A stretch of 64,000 bases of DNA from Tridacna crocea (GCA_943736015.1 OX031065.1:44680992-44744991), one strand, 5' to 3'; positions 51,815-61,350 are shown, numbered from the stretch's first letter. Translations and numbers: made by a program. The notes: generated by a model from the sequence alone, not told the origin.

Positions 51815-53417
51815 AGCTCACCTGAGCACAACGTGCTCAAGGGGAGCTTTTAGGATCACCCGGTGTCCGTCGTCCGTCGTGCGTCGTCCGTCGTCCGTCG
51901 TGAACAATTCTTTAAACATCAACTCCTCCTAAACCGCTGGGCGGATTTGGACCAAACTTGGCAGGAATGTTCCTTGGGAGGTCCTCTTTTAAAATTGTTC
52001 ACAGAATTTGATTCCATCAAAAACTCTGGTTGCCATGGCAACCAAATGGAATTTTTTAGCAAATTCTTTAAAAATCTTCTCCTCTGAAACCGCTGGTTGG
52101 ATTTTAAAATAATTTCACAGATATGTTCCTTGGGTGGCCCTTTTCAAAAATTGTTCGTGAAATTTTGATTCGTCAAAAAATGTGGCTCTGGTGAATGGGG
52201 GCTTCTTGCACTATACAGAAATGAAGGAATTCTTTAAAAATCTTCTCCTCTGAAACCGCTGGTCGGATTTTGAAATAATTTCACAGATATGTTCCTTGGG
52301 TGACCCTTTTCAAAAATTGTTCGTGAAATTTTGATTGGTCAAAAAATGTGGCTCTGGTGAATGGGGGCTTCTTGCACTGTACAGCAATGAAGGAATTCTT
52401 AAAAAATCTTCTTCTCTGAAACCGCAGGTCAGATTTTAAAATAATTTCACAGAGATGTTCATTGGGTGACCCTTTTCAAAAATTGTTCGCGAAATTTTGA
52501 TTGGTCGAGAAACATGGCTCTGGTGAATGGGGGCTACTTGCACTATACAGAAATGAAGAAATTCTTAAAAATTCTTCTTCTCTGAAACCGCTGGCCAGAT
52601 TTTAAAATAATTTCACACAGATGTTCCTTGGGTGACCCTTTTCAAAAATTGTTTGCGAAATTTTGATCCGTCAAGAAACATGGCTCTGGTGAATGGGGGC
52701 TTCTTGCACTATACAGAAATGAAGAAATTCTTAAAAATTCTTCTTCTCTGAAACCGCTGGCCAGATTTTAAAATAATTTCACACAGATATTCCTTGGGTG
52801 ACCCTTTTCTAAAATTGTTCGCGAAATTTTGATTGGCCAAGAAACATGGCTCTGGTGAATGGGGGCTACTTGCACTAGATGGAAATGAAGAAATTCTTGA
52901 AAATTCTTCTTCTCTGAAACCCGTGGTCAGATTTTAAAATAATCTGACAGAGATGTTCCTTGGGTGACCCTTTCCAAAAGCTGTACATATAATTTTGATC
53001 CGTCAAGAAACATGGCTCTTGGGAATGGGGGCTACTTGCACTATACGGACATGATGAAATTCTTTAAAATTCTCTTTCTCTGAAACCCCTGGTCAGATTT
53101 TGAAATAATTTCAGAGAGATGTTCCTTGGGTGACCCTTTTCAAAACTTGTTCGTAAATTTTGATCCATCAAGAAACATGGCTCTCGTGGATGGGGGTTAC
53201 TTGCTCTTATACAGAAATGAAGAATTCTTAAAAATTCTTCTTTTTGAAACTGATGGTCAGATTTCGAAATGACTTTTACAGGTGACCTTTTGAAAATTGC
53301 TTGGCAAAATTATAAATTTGGTTCCAATGTTTCAACGCTAAAAAAGAAAAAAAAAAATAGACTATGGTCATCTCAAAAATTCAGGTGAGCGATCCAGGGC
53401 CATCTTGGCCCTCTTGT
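51815..53417 (+). mobile_element. Helentron-like element, complete, 1603 bp
   Basis: The 5' AGCTCACCTGAGCAC/GTGCTCAAGGGGAGCT hairpin is followed by a GTCCGTCGTCC-rich leader. Then come seven tandem units whose AATTTCACAG markers start at 52111, 52277, 52443, 52609, 52775, 52941 and 53107, exactly 166 bp apart; the next partial marker is 164 bp on. The 3' end is TCAGGTGAGC (the exact inverse of GCTCACCTGA), hairpin AGGGCCATCTTGGCCCT, and CTTGT. There is no Rep/helicase gene, so it is non-autonomous. Confidence 0.85.
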
Positions 53418-53481
53418 TTCATATAAATCTCAATGATATATATTTTTTTCAATTTGGTGCGATGTGAAAATTCTAAATACC

Positions 53482-54084
53482 CACCTTTAACAATCCTAAA
53501 GAAGAAGCCTATGAAAACATGGGGGTGGGGGGAAAGAGAGAAAATGCTGGTAACCAGGACTTTTGTATGTTTCCCAACTTTCAAAGACCTACATGTATTA
53601 CATAACACAAGACACTTCTTATTTTATTGTCAAAATTTTTGTTCTTTTTGGCTAGAAGAGTAATTTTGTAATTTGTAAAAAGTAACTTTTAAACTTTACC
53701 AAGCACAAAGGTTTTAAACCTTTGTACAAGTCCAAATGAAAAGCATTAAATTTTGTTGACAATTTCTATGTGACTTAAATTATAAGTTTAATTTTTGAAA
53801 AGGTAGGCTTCAAGCCAGCATTTACCTCTACTTTTCCTAATTTGTTTTCAAAAGCCTCTATTTGCAGGGTTGATAAAAAAGGCGATGATTTGGATACCGC
53901 ACAATCCTGAGTTTTCACAAGCCTGTATAATGTAAAGACCTTGGATAATGGGGTAAAAAAAGAGAAATTTCTTCCTTTCCAACAATGTTTTTTACCCTAA
54001 TAAAGAACTTACTTCATTTGTACCACTGTAGACTTATCCTCTGCAGATGCTTTCAATTTAGAAGAGATTGGAAGATGGTTTTGG
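53482..54084. mobile_element. Three worn TTAA-A/C copies
   Basis: (1) 53482-53660: CAATCCTAAAGAAGAAGCC and AAATGCTGGTAACCAGGACT. (2) About 53690-53890: AACTTTACCAAGCACAAAGG and TTTTCAAAAGCCTCTATTTG. (3) About 53900-54080: CCGCACAATCCTGAGTTTTC and TCCAACAATGTTTTTTACCC. None has both termini. Confidence 0.5.
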
Positions 54085-54313
54085 TTAACTCATTACCAAA
54101 TGAGGGAATTTTAGATTTGTCCAAACTGAAAGCATTTGCAGATGACAAAATAAAAGTGACTGAAAATTTGAAATTTGTTTCGTGAAGGGTAGAAAACATG
54201 GTGGAAAAAGGAGAAAATGCTGGTTACCAGCATTTTCTCCTTTTCCCACAATGTTTTCAAAAGGCTTCTCTCCCAAGGTCGTCAAAGGTAGGGATTTTGT
54301 GGTAATGGGTTAA
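54085..54313 (+). mobile_element. TTAA-A element, first of a chain
   Basis: TTAACTCATTACCAAATGAG to TTTTGTGGTAATGGGTTAA. TTAA is shared with the next copy. Confidence 0.85.
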
Positions 54314-54537
54314 CCCGTTACCACAAAGTGACGACTTTAAACGACCCTTTGGAAGAAGTCTTTTGAAAACTTTGTGGGAAAAGGAGAAAATGCTGGTAAC
54401 CAGTATTTTCTCCTTTTCCTACAAAGTTTTCTACTCTATCAAAAATAAATGTGTCATTTGAGCCACTATGAAATTATCATCTGCAAATGCTTTCAGTTTG
54501 AATTGGTCTAAAATTCTTGTTTATGATAAAGTGTTAA
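54310..54537 (-). mobile_element. TTAA-A element, second of a chain
   Basis: TTAACCCGTTACCACAAAGT to TTTATGATAAAGTGTTAA. Confidence 0.85.
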
Positions 54538-54761
54538 CCCTTTACCCCATAAGGCATTTCTGTGGTATCTCTAATTGACCCTAAATAGCAGCAAGTATGA
54601 GGCTGTTTCTTATGTGTATAGACACCTTTTGATGGTGTAGAAAATTTTGTGACAAAAGGTGAAATTGCTTGTCATGAGCAATTTCACCTTTTGCCACAAT
54701 GTTTTCCAAAGGCTCCAACAAGGAATGCATAGAAATGAGTATCTATGGAGTAAAGGGTTAA
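54534..54761 (+). mobile_element. TTAA-B element, third of a chain
   Basis: TTAACCCTTTACCCCATAAG to CTATGGAGTAAAGGGTTAA; centre AATTGCTTGTCATGAGCAAT. Confidence 0.85.
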
Positions 54762-54788
54762 GAGTTAACAAATTTTCTGACAACAAGT

Positions 54789-55021
54789 TTAACTCTTTAC
54801 CACACGACAAAGTTATAGACTGGTTCAAATTGAAAGCATTTGCAGACGACAAAATAAAGGTGACTGAAAAATTGAAATTTGTTCTGAGAAGGGTAGAAAA
54901 CACTGTGGGAAAAGGAGAAAATGCTGGTTACCAGCATTTTCTCCTTTTCCCATAGTGTTTTCAAAAGGATTCTTTCTCAGGGGCGTCAAAAGAAGGGATT
55001 GTTTGGTACCCCATGGGTTAA
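54789..55021 (+). mobile_element. TTAA-A element
   Basis: TTAACTCTTTACCACACGAC to GTTTGGTACCCCATGGGTTAA (a short insertion near the end); nearly perfect palindrome. Confidence 0.8.
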
Positions 55022-55046
55022 AGACAGTGGAAGGACAATGGGGATC

Positions 55047-55165
55047 AGAAGATCGGATTTTTCTTTGATGGGGAAGTAAACATTGTGAAAAAAGAGAAAA
55101 TGCTGGTTATCAGCACTTTTTCTTTTTCCCTCGATGTTTTAAAATGGTTTCTTTCTTGGAGTCAA
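55047..55165 (+). mobile_element. Worn TTAA-A core
   Basis: AAACATTGTGAAAAAAGAG and AAATGCTGGTTATCAGCACT remain. Confidence 0.5.
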
Positions 55166-55404
55166 TAACTCTTTTCCCAATAAAAACATTTTAGATTTGT
55201 CCCAATTGACAGCATTTTGTATAATTTCAACAAAATAAAATGTGAATCAAACATTGAAATTTGGTTTTGGGAAGGGTAGAATACATAGTGGGGAAAAAGA
55301 GAAAATGCTGATTACCAGCAATTTTTCCTTCTCCCACAATGTTTTCAAAAGGCTTCTTTCTATGAGGGTAGTTAAAAGCTGGGATTGTGTGGTAAAGGAA
55401 TTAA
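55166..55404 (+). mobile_element. TTAA-A element
   Basis: ATAACTCTTTTCCCAATAAA to GTGTGGTAAAGGAATTAA; centre AATGCTGATTACCAGCAATT. Confidence 0.7.
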
Positions 55405-55604
55405 AGTGAAAAGCCAGCCTACAAAACTTGAACAATAGTGTTACTGGTAGGGTCGAGAGGGACACTGTTATTTTCCCACTATCGCAATTATTTATATTGC
55501 AAATAAAGAAGCAGTGGTACAGTGTATCGGATTTATTCCGTCAAGGAGGTACTTGTAGATTTTCATTACAGGTATTTTTTTCACATGATTTTTTAACTGT
55601 TTAC

Positions 55605-55826
55605 TTAACCCTTGACCACACGATCCCGACTTAATGACTCTGAGAAATTAGCCTTTTGAAAACATTCTGGAAAAAGGAGAAAATGCTGTTAATGAGCATT
55701 TTCTTTTTTCCACAATGTTTTCTACCCTTCCCGAATTAAATTTCGATTGTTCAGTCACATTTATCTTGTCATCTGTAAATGCTTTCAATTTGAACCACTC
55801 TATAAATTTGTCATTTGGTAGAGTTA
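55605..55826 (-). mobile_element. TTAA-A element
   Basis: TTAACCCTTGACCACACGAT to GTCATTTGGTAGAGTTAT; centre AATGCTGTTAATGAGCATTT. Confidence 0.75.
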
Positions 55827-56060
55827 TCTCTAAACCAAATGACAAAATATTAGACTCGACCAAATTGAAAGCACTTTCAGACGACATAATAAATGTAACT
55901 CAAAAATTTAAATTTGTTTCCAGCAGGATAGAAAACATTGCAGTAAAAAAGGAGAAAATGCTGGTAACCAGCATTTTCTCATTTTCCCACAACGTTTTCA
56001 AAAGGCTTCTTTCTATCTCAAGAGTCGTAAAAACCATGGAATATTTTGGTAAAAGGTTAA
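55823..56060 (+). mobile_element. TTAA-A element
   Basis: TTATCTCTAAACCAAATGAC to ATTTTGGTAAAAGGTTAA with a nearly perfect palindrome. Confidence 0.8.
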
Positions 56061-56079
56061 CAATATAGCATACTATATA

Positions 56080-56290
56080 TATCCCTTTAGGACATAATCC
56101 AGATCTCAGTTTTAGCGACCTTGACTGAGAACCCTTTTGAAAACCGTTTTGGAAAAGGAGAAAATCCTAGTATCTGGCATATTTCCTTTTCCCACAGTGT
56201 TTTCTGCAATTTCAATTTAATCTGTCTTCTACAATTAATACTTTCTATATAGAGGAGTCGAAAACTTTGCTGAGCTGGAAAGATTTAATG
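56080..56290 (-). mobile_element. Worn TTAA-A element
   Basis: GACATAATCCAGATCTCAG, AAATCCTAGTATCTGGCATA and CTGGAAAGATTTAA. Confidence 0.55.
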
Positions 56291-56784
56291 ACACTTCTAA
56301 TGCTTAAGGCTTTTGAAAAACCTTGTGAGAGGAGAAATACTGACAACTAGCATTTTCTCTTTGTTTTGGTTTTCGCCCGCCCAGGTGGCTCAGTGGTGAG
56401 CGTGTCAGACTCATGACTTGGTGGTTGTGAGTTCGATACCCGGTTTAGGTGAACTTCCTTTCTGGCATATTTTCGCCTCTCACCGGTGCTGAAGCATGTG
56501 AGAAAAGTAGTCGGTGGCTTTGGAAAGAAAGTTGTGTTAGTACTGGTATGAGAAAGCCAGGAAACACAGTCATGTGCATCTGACTGACCGCCATGATATG
56601 ACCTTAGCTGTTAAAGTGGAGTTAAAACCCCAATACAACCAGCCAACCAACCAATTGTTTCGGTTTTCCCCTCGCACTTAGGTTGTTTGAAAAAAAAAAG
56701 TCACTAGTTGAGCAGACTTCAAAATTTGTCATCCCCATAATTTATGGACAGGTCTAGAATTTTGTCATAGGGGTAGAGAGTTAA
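56287..56784 (-). mobile_element. TTAA-A element split by a SINE
   Basis: TTAATGACACTTCTAATGC, GAGGAGAAATACTGACAACT and AGCATTTTCTCTTTG before the SINE; CCCCTCGCACTTAGG to GGGGTAGAGAGTTAA after it. Confidence 0.65.
56375..56654 (+). repeat. SINE-2, tRNA-derived, full length
   Basis: The head GGTGGCTCAGTGGTGAGC (A box) and GGTTGTGAGTTCGATACCC (B box) are spaced as in a tRNA. The core GTGAGAAAAGTAGTCGGTGG and the tail GACCTTAGCTGTTAAAGTGG follow. It ends in CCAACCAACCA. A 14-bp duplication TTGTTTTGGTTTTC / TTGTTTCGGTTTTC (one mismatch) flanks it. Confidence 0.85.
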
Positions 56785-56831
56785 CCTGTAACTTTACTAA
56801 TGTAAAAAGACATATTTTCTGGATTAATTCT

Positions 56832-57062
56832 TTAACCCATTACCACACGATCCCTACTTTTGACGTCCCTAAGAAAGAAGCCTATAGAAAACATTGAAGG
56901 AAAAGGAGAAAATGCTGGTAACAAGCATTTTCTCCTTTTCCCACAATGTTTTCTATTCTTCACAAAACAAATATCAAATTTTCAGTCAGTTTTATTTTGT
57001 TGTCCACAAATGCTTTCAATATTTGTACAAGCCTAAAATATTATCCCTTGCTAATGAGTTAA
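56832..57062 (-). mobile_element. TTAA-A element
   Basis: TTAACCCATTACCACACGAT to CCTTGCTAATGAGTTAA. TTAA is shared with the TTAA-C copy that follows. Confidence 0.85.
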
Positions 57063-57275
57063 CCCTTTCCCAAACAGGCCCTTGTTTTTATGTGTCAGCA
57101 GTACAAGTCTTGAACTCTGTGGGAAAAGGAGGAATTGCTCATAACGAGCAATTGCTCCTTTTCCCACAGTGTTTTCTACCCTTTTTGACAACTTTCCCCC
57201 ATTTCTATCATATTTACAATGGTCGTCTGAAAGCTCTTTCAGCTTGGAAGAGTGTAAAATTTGTTGTTTGGGAAA
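57059..57275 (-). mobile_element. TTAA-C element, right end lost
   Basis: TTAACCCTTTCCCAAACAGG, centre ATTGCTCATAACGAGCAATT, arm CTTGGAAGAGTGTAAAATTT, ending TTGTTTGGGAAAGAA without GGGTTAA. The next bases, GGGGATTGTGGTGTG, look like a TTAA-A end fragment. Confidence 0.75.
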
Positions 57276-57300
57276 GAACTGGGGATTGTGGTGTGAAGCC

Positions 57301-57526
57301 TTAACCCATTACCACACAATCCCTACTTTTGACGCCCCTGAGAAAGAAGCCTTTAGAAAACATTGAAGGAAAAAGAGAAAATCCTGGAAACCAGCATTTT
57401 CCCCTTTTCCCACAATGTTTTCTACCCTTCACAAAACAAATTTCAAATTTTCAGTCACTTTTGTATTGTCGTCTGCAAATGCTTTTAATTTGGACCGGTC
57501 TAAAATATTGTGTTGTGAAGGGTTAA
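57301..57526 (-). mobile_element. TTAA-A element
   Basis: TTAACCCATTACCACACAAT to GTGTTGTGAAGGGTTAA; centre AATCCTGGAAACCAGCATTT. Confidence 0.8.
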
Positions 57527-57599
57527 ACTAGATTCTGCATGTCTGTCTATGCATATGCACAAAGGTTACCAGTAATCACTGTCACAAAATCTTCCATTA

Positions 57600-57815
57600 A
57601 TTTTGTTTCCTTTTATTGTACTAGTCCAGAACAGTTCAGTCTAGTCCATATTGCAACCCTTTGCAAAGGATAAATGTGGCTCAATTAAAGGTACATGTAT
57701 TTGCCTTTGAAAAGGTTGAAAACATCATGTGAAAAGGAGAAAATGTTGGTAACCAGCGTTTTCCCCAATTTCCACAATGTTTTCTAAAGCCTTATTCTTC
57801 AGTCAGGTAAAAACA
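57600..57815 (+). mobile_element. Worn TTAA-A element
   Basis: GATAAATGTGGCTCAATTAA, centre AATGTTGGTAACCAGCGTTT, and ACAATGTTTTCTAAAGCC. Confidence 0.55.
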
Positions 57816-58059
57816 CACATTGGTCTACGAGGAATATTAGTCAAAAGGGGAAGATTTCTCTTGTAAACTTGTGGGATACAATTTGTTTTGTGACTGACAG
57901 ATATATAAGATCTGACATGAGTAAATGGTTTTTGAGATTAAAAAATTATAAAACGAGTCTTTGGCTCAATTAATAACATTATTTTTGTGGATGAGTTTAA
58001 TAATTTTTACTTCAAAAAACCAAAGAGTTTCAGATTCTTTTTATCATATTACTGTATAC

Positions 58060-59001
58060 AAGGGTGACAACCTAGGTCATAGCAGAGGTGTCGGAATAGC
58101 CACCATTTTGTGCGCAAAGTGCAGATTAATTACCTTAAAAAGATATATGTATCTGATGTCTTATGTATAGAATCACGGCGGGGAATCACGTGACACAACA
58201 ACAACAACAATGACCGTTATTTGAAAAAATTCCCCAACTTCAGGTAAGAAAATCTTCAATAATTCCGTTAATACATGACCGATTGGAATTTGGTTTGAAG
58301 CAGAGAAGGTGGAAGGACGCCAGGGATTTGCTTGATGTGTTAGATTTTTTAAACAACACCTGATATAAAAATTATTGACGAGCAAACAAATTTTTTGCCC
58401 TGGATAATTTGTTTGCTCGTCAATAACTTTTTTATCAGGTGTTGTTTTAAAAATCTAACACATTAAGCAAATCCCTGGAGTCCTTCCGCCTTCTCTGCTT
58501 CAAACCGAATTCCAATCGGTCACGTATTAACGGAATTATTGAAGATTTTCTTACCTGAAGTTGGGGATTTTTTTCAAATAACGGTCATTGTTGTTGTTGT
58601 GTCAGGTGATTCCCCGCCGTGAGAATACTAACTTCATTTGGTGACGGTAAATATATTTGTCCTATTTGTGAAATCAAAATGCCATGAAACAGTGTCGTAG
58701 CTCTTAAAACACTTCAACACAATTATTCTTAACGGCATTGTATACAACATCTATTTTTAGATAGCACATGTGTCACCGGCTTCAAAAATTGTGCCGAGGT
58801 AATTGCAAATCAACGAAACTAATGAACAAAATATTAATGTATACTAATGAAGAAAGTTGTCGGGTACCATATGTACTGATTTGTTTGAACAGATCTTCAA
58901 TAACAATAATGTACAAGCTGAAAAATGTACCTTTTTAAAACGAAAATGGCGGATTTAAAATGTATCTGATGATGTATGCTATGACGTAGGTTGTTACCCC
59001 T
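58060..59001. mobile_element. TIR element enclosing a foldback
   Basis: AGGGTGACAACCTAGGTCAT at the left is inverted at the right as ATGACGTAGGTTGTTACCCC (three differences). GCCACCATTTTG and its counterpart CAAAATGGCGG-like stretch lie just inside. Without the nested foldback it is about 490 bp. No clear target duplication. Confidence 0.45.
58174..58621. mobile_element. 448-bp foldback element with long arms
   Basis: The arms of about 210 bp are almost exact reverse complements: CACGGCGGGGAATCAC at the start faces GTGATTCCCCGCCGTG at the end. Landmarks such as ACGGAATTATTGAAGATTTT and TGACGAGCAAACAAATT face their complements. The loop is about 20 nt. AGAAT flanks both sides (58169-58173, 58622-58626). 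Confidence 0.9.
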
Positions 59002-59228
59002 GAAAGGAAAGAAAGTGAAGCAATTGTGTGAATGAATCAGGATGTGACACTTTGCAATTTCAACAGGAGTATGTCCCAGAAATTCTGCCATTGCAGAACA
59101 CCTTGCACAGGATTTCATAAAAAGGACAAAGTCCGAAGTGAGTGAATTATGGTGGGACATTTTGCTGATTAAGTGGGACAAATTCCCTAAATCTTTGCCC
59201 TTGCAGAATACTGAAAACAGTAATTTTT

Positions 59229-59330
59229 AGCAGATTTGCTATAGCAAATCCGCTTACTGTGATCGTTTGGACCGGAACCAAATACATCATCCGTAACGAT
59301 GCATGCGTGCTTACTTTCATTTTTGCATGG
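59229..59330 (+). repeat. Hairpin-headed dispersed repeat
   Basis: AGCAGATTTGCTATAGCAAA continues with TCCGCT, a 13-bp stem with one mismatch and no loop, after a T-run. TGTGATCGTTTGGACCGGAA follows. I know similar repeats from bivalves. Confidence 0.5.
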
Positions 59331-60477
59331 CTGATTTATAGGCTAATAATGCAGATCTACAAATCAGATCAATTCTGACCCTGAACAAACCATACAAATT
59401 AAGGTTGATTTCTTTATCGAAATTTCACCAAAACCAAATTTAAAAAAAATAGTCAATCTGAATTACTTTAAATACTAAAACAAAGTTTGTTCTTGTATTT
59501 TTCAAAATGTAGCGTATGAACATTATTTACACTGCCCTCGTTTTCATTCTAGAACTTTCATTCACAACTTGTATCGTCCGCTGCCAAATAAACAAGGAGA
59601 TTAAGCAATTTTTCCCCGATAAAATCACATTTTCAACCATTTCTTATTTAAAAAAAATGTTCACTGTTCAGAGAGCCAGCTAGAACTTGGCTATAAATAA
59701 TTAAAAGCCCTATCGATAACGAATATACAGAACCCATAAAGTCGACTTAACCTAATTGCCGCCTCTCGTATGACGCTCTCAATGAATTTCGAATTGTTTG
59801 AAACATTTTTGGAGAACTTTTGATAGTATGGAGATCGTGTAGTTTATAAGAAAATGTTTGATTTTTATGCATCCTGTAGCATAAAAGCTTGGAACCAATA
59901 TTTCTCTCTTGTCATTGACGGTAAGAAATATTTTTTTTTACAAACGGCCCCGATCAAGTACGAACCCGTGACACGAATTTAAGTGAAGGTTTTTGATGGA
60001 AAATCGTGTCCTTCTCATTGAACTAGACATCCACTAATGTGAATCCTAAAGGACACAGATAGGCTTCCAATTTGTCTTCAAGACGTAAAACTCTATTTTT
60101 AGTCCCTCTGATACCTTGAATTTTATTTTGTGACATTTCGGCAAAAAAAAAAAGCCGAGTTAGTAGATAATTTATGACAAAGGATGCACAGAAATGCATC
60201 TATACGTCTTTCTTTTAGACATATAGATTTGACATCTTTGATATATTTCTGATCCTGTGAATTAGAAGTGCATTTACAGAGCAAGTTATATAACTATTTT
60301 TACTTATTTAAATTCTTATTATGAACTGCAGCTCAGCCCATATTTAAGACAGTGACTGTGTTTTATGTAATTCAAACCTTAGCGTGAAAGTATGCCTATA
60401 TAGATCTAGTTTTTAAACTTTTATAGAGTGACCCAATGCCATTAACCCTTAGGCTGATAAGTGCTACTCAAGGACTT
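59331..60477. other. No feature recognised
   Basis: AT-rich sequence without coding signal, inverted repeats or matches to the other families in the window. Confidence 0.4.
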
Positions 60478-60545
60478 TTTGCAGACAGTGTTGATTATGA
60501 TCAGATTGCACAAAAGTGCAGTCTGATCTTTGATCCATACTGCCT
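60478..60545. repeat. Palindrome R, diverged copy
   Basis: GACAGTGTTGATTATGATCA faces AGTCTGATCTTTGATCCATA. Confidence 0.65.
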
Positions 60546-60627
60546 TGTAAGAAAATATTTTTCCCAAAAGAATTAACTTCAAAATAGCAATAATTGGATT
60601 TGTACTTTCAACTTGAAAGTTTTAATT

Positions 60628-60830
60628 AGTCGCCGCGCAGAAGCGCGCGACTATATTTTTAATAGTTTTTCGAGTTAGGACATGGATAGTGGGAATTTCG
60701 TTTTTATAGGGGTGTTAGGTTAACAAGGAATCTTTCTAACGTTACTTCGCCTTTAGTTATGTTAGAGTCATTTTTACTCTGCATGGCAATATGTCACACT
60801 GAGTGTGATCTTCATCCATTCTGGCTGCAA
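60628..60830 (+). repeat. Hairpin-headed dispersed repeat
   Basis: AGTCGCCGCGCAGAAGCGCG with CGACT forms a GC-rich stem of about ten pairs with an AGAA loop. CGAGTTAGGACATGG follows. The right boundary is a guess. Confidence 0.45.
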
Positions 60831-60910
60831 AAGTACCTTCAGTTGTACCAAGGGCTTGGATTCACATATTTAAAAAAAGGACTATTTTCTGCCCCGTGAT
60901 GTGTGATGAT

Positions 60911-60934
60911 TTTAACCCTTTCCAAAACAAGCCC
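60911..60934 (-). mobile_element. TTAA-C terminus fragment
   Basis: TTAACCCTTTCCAAAACAAG plus CCCT, cut off where the GGGCCCGG repeat begins. Confidence 0.6.
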
Positions 60935-61138
60935 TGGGCCCGGTTTCACGAAACAACTTAAGTCCGTTATTTTACTCAAATCCGCTAACGGACTCAGTTT
61001 CTGACTCAAATTGAGTTCGTTATTTAAGTTGTGTTTCAAGAACATAACAGACTCAGTAACAATCTCAAAACCTTGAGTTGAGTCTCTTAATTTAAGTCTA
61101 CTCTTCCCTGGCTTAAGCTGCTTGTTGTCGACTCAAAA
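60935..61138 (+). repeat. GGGCCCGGTTTCACG-headed repeat
   Basis: GGGCCCGGTTTCACGAAACA is a terminus I know from dispersed animal transposons. Repeated CTCAAATCCG, GACTCAG, CTCAAATTGAG and TTAAGTTGTG motifs follow. No opposite end was found in the window. Confidence 0.45.
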
Positions 61139-61333
61139 ATGGCGGACACGTCTACGCTAGAGCAATTTAAACCGACACAACTTCTATTTAGAGACAGAAT
61201 TTGTCTATTTCAAGCCACATGGAGGAATTTTTTCAAGGATCGTCTCTGTTCGACATACGTGACAGAGATCTATGTTCTGTGTAGGAGCTTCTCAGCTGCT
61301 GGAGAAATCGTCCCCTGGAGAAATCGAACCTAA
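61139..61333 (+). CDS. Possible first exon, product unknown
   Basis: AAAATGG gives a reasonable start context. The 64-codon frame begins MADTSTLEQFKPTQLLFRDR and continues with ATWRNFFKDRLCSTYVTEIY. A possible donor GTAGGAGC lies near 61283; beyond it the frame enters a repeat shared with 39935-40065, so the last part is not genuine coding. It sits directly behind a transposon-like head and may be a transposon gene start. No family recognised. Confidence 0.25.
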   Translation: MADTSTLEQFKPTQLLFRDRICLFQATWRNFFKDRLCSTYVTEIYVLCRSFSAAGEIVPWRNRT

Positions 61334-61350
61334 ACTCGGAAATCGTTCCT
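61299..61350 (+). repeat. CTGGAGAAATCGTCCCC repeat
   Basis: CTGGAGAAATCGTCCCCTGG followed by AGAAATCG is the reverse complement of part of 39935-40065. Confidence 0.5.

Larger units (their letters stand above)
51116..53484 (+). mobile_element. Repeat X, carrying a TTAA-A element and a Helentron
   Basis: X runs from TTAAAGGTGGCCCTTCAG to CCCACCTTTAA, giving short inverted ends AAAGGTGG/CCACCTTT. It is broken at 51514 by TTAA-A and at 51815 by a Helentron. Removing both restores a sequence colinear with 48623-49155. Confidence 0.8.

Noticed and set aside
56894..57304. Recurring peptide around MLVTSIFSFSHNVF in many frames across the window
   Set aside because: It is simply the translated TTAA-A palindrome; it has no start context and appears equally on both strands.
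58897..59181. Minus-strand 94-codon frame
   Set aside because: It spans the right terminus of the TIR element at 58060-59001, whose counterpart on the other side is not coding.
59950..60035. Possible tRNA from GAACCCGTGACACGAA on the minus strand
   Set aside because: The A-box spacing and cloverleaf cannot be made to fit; only a weak B-box-like motif exists.
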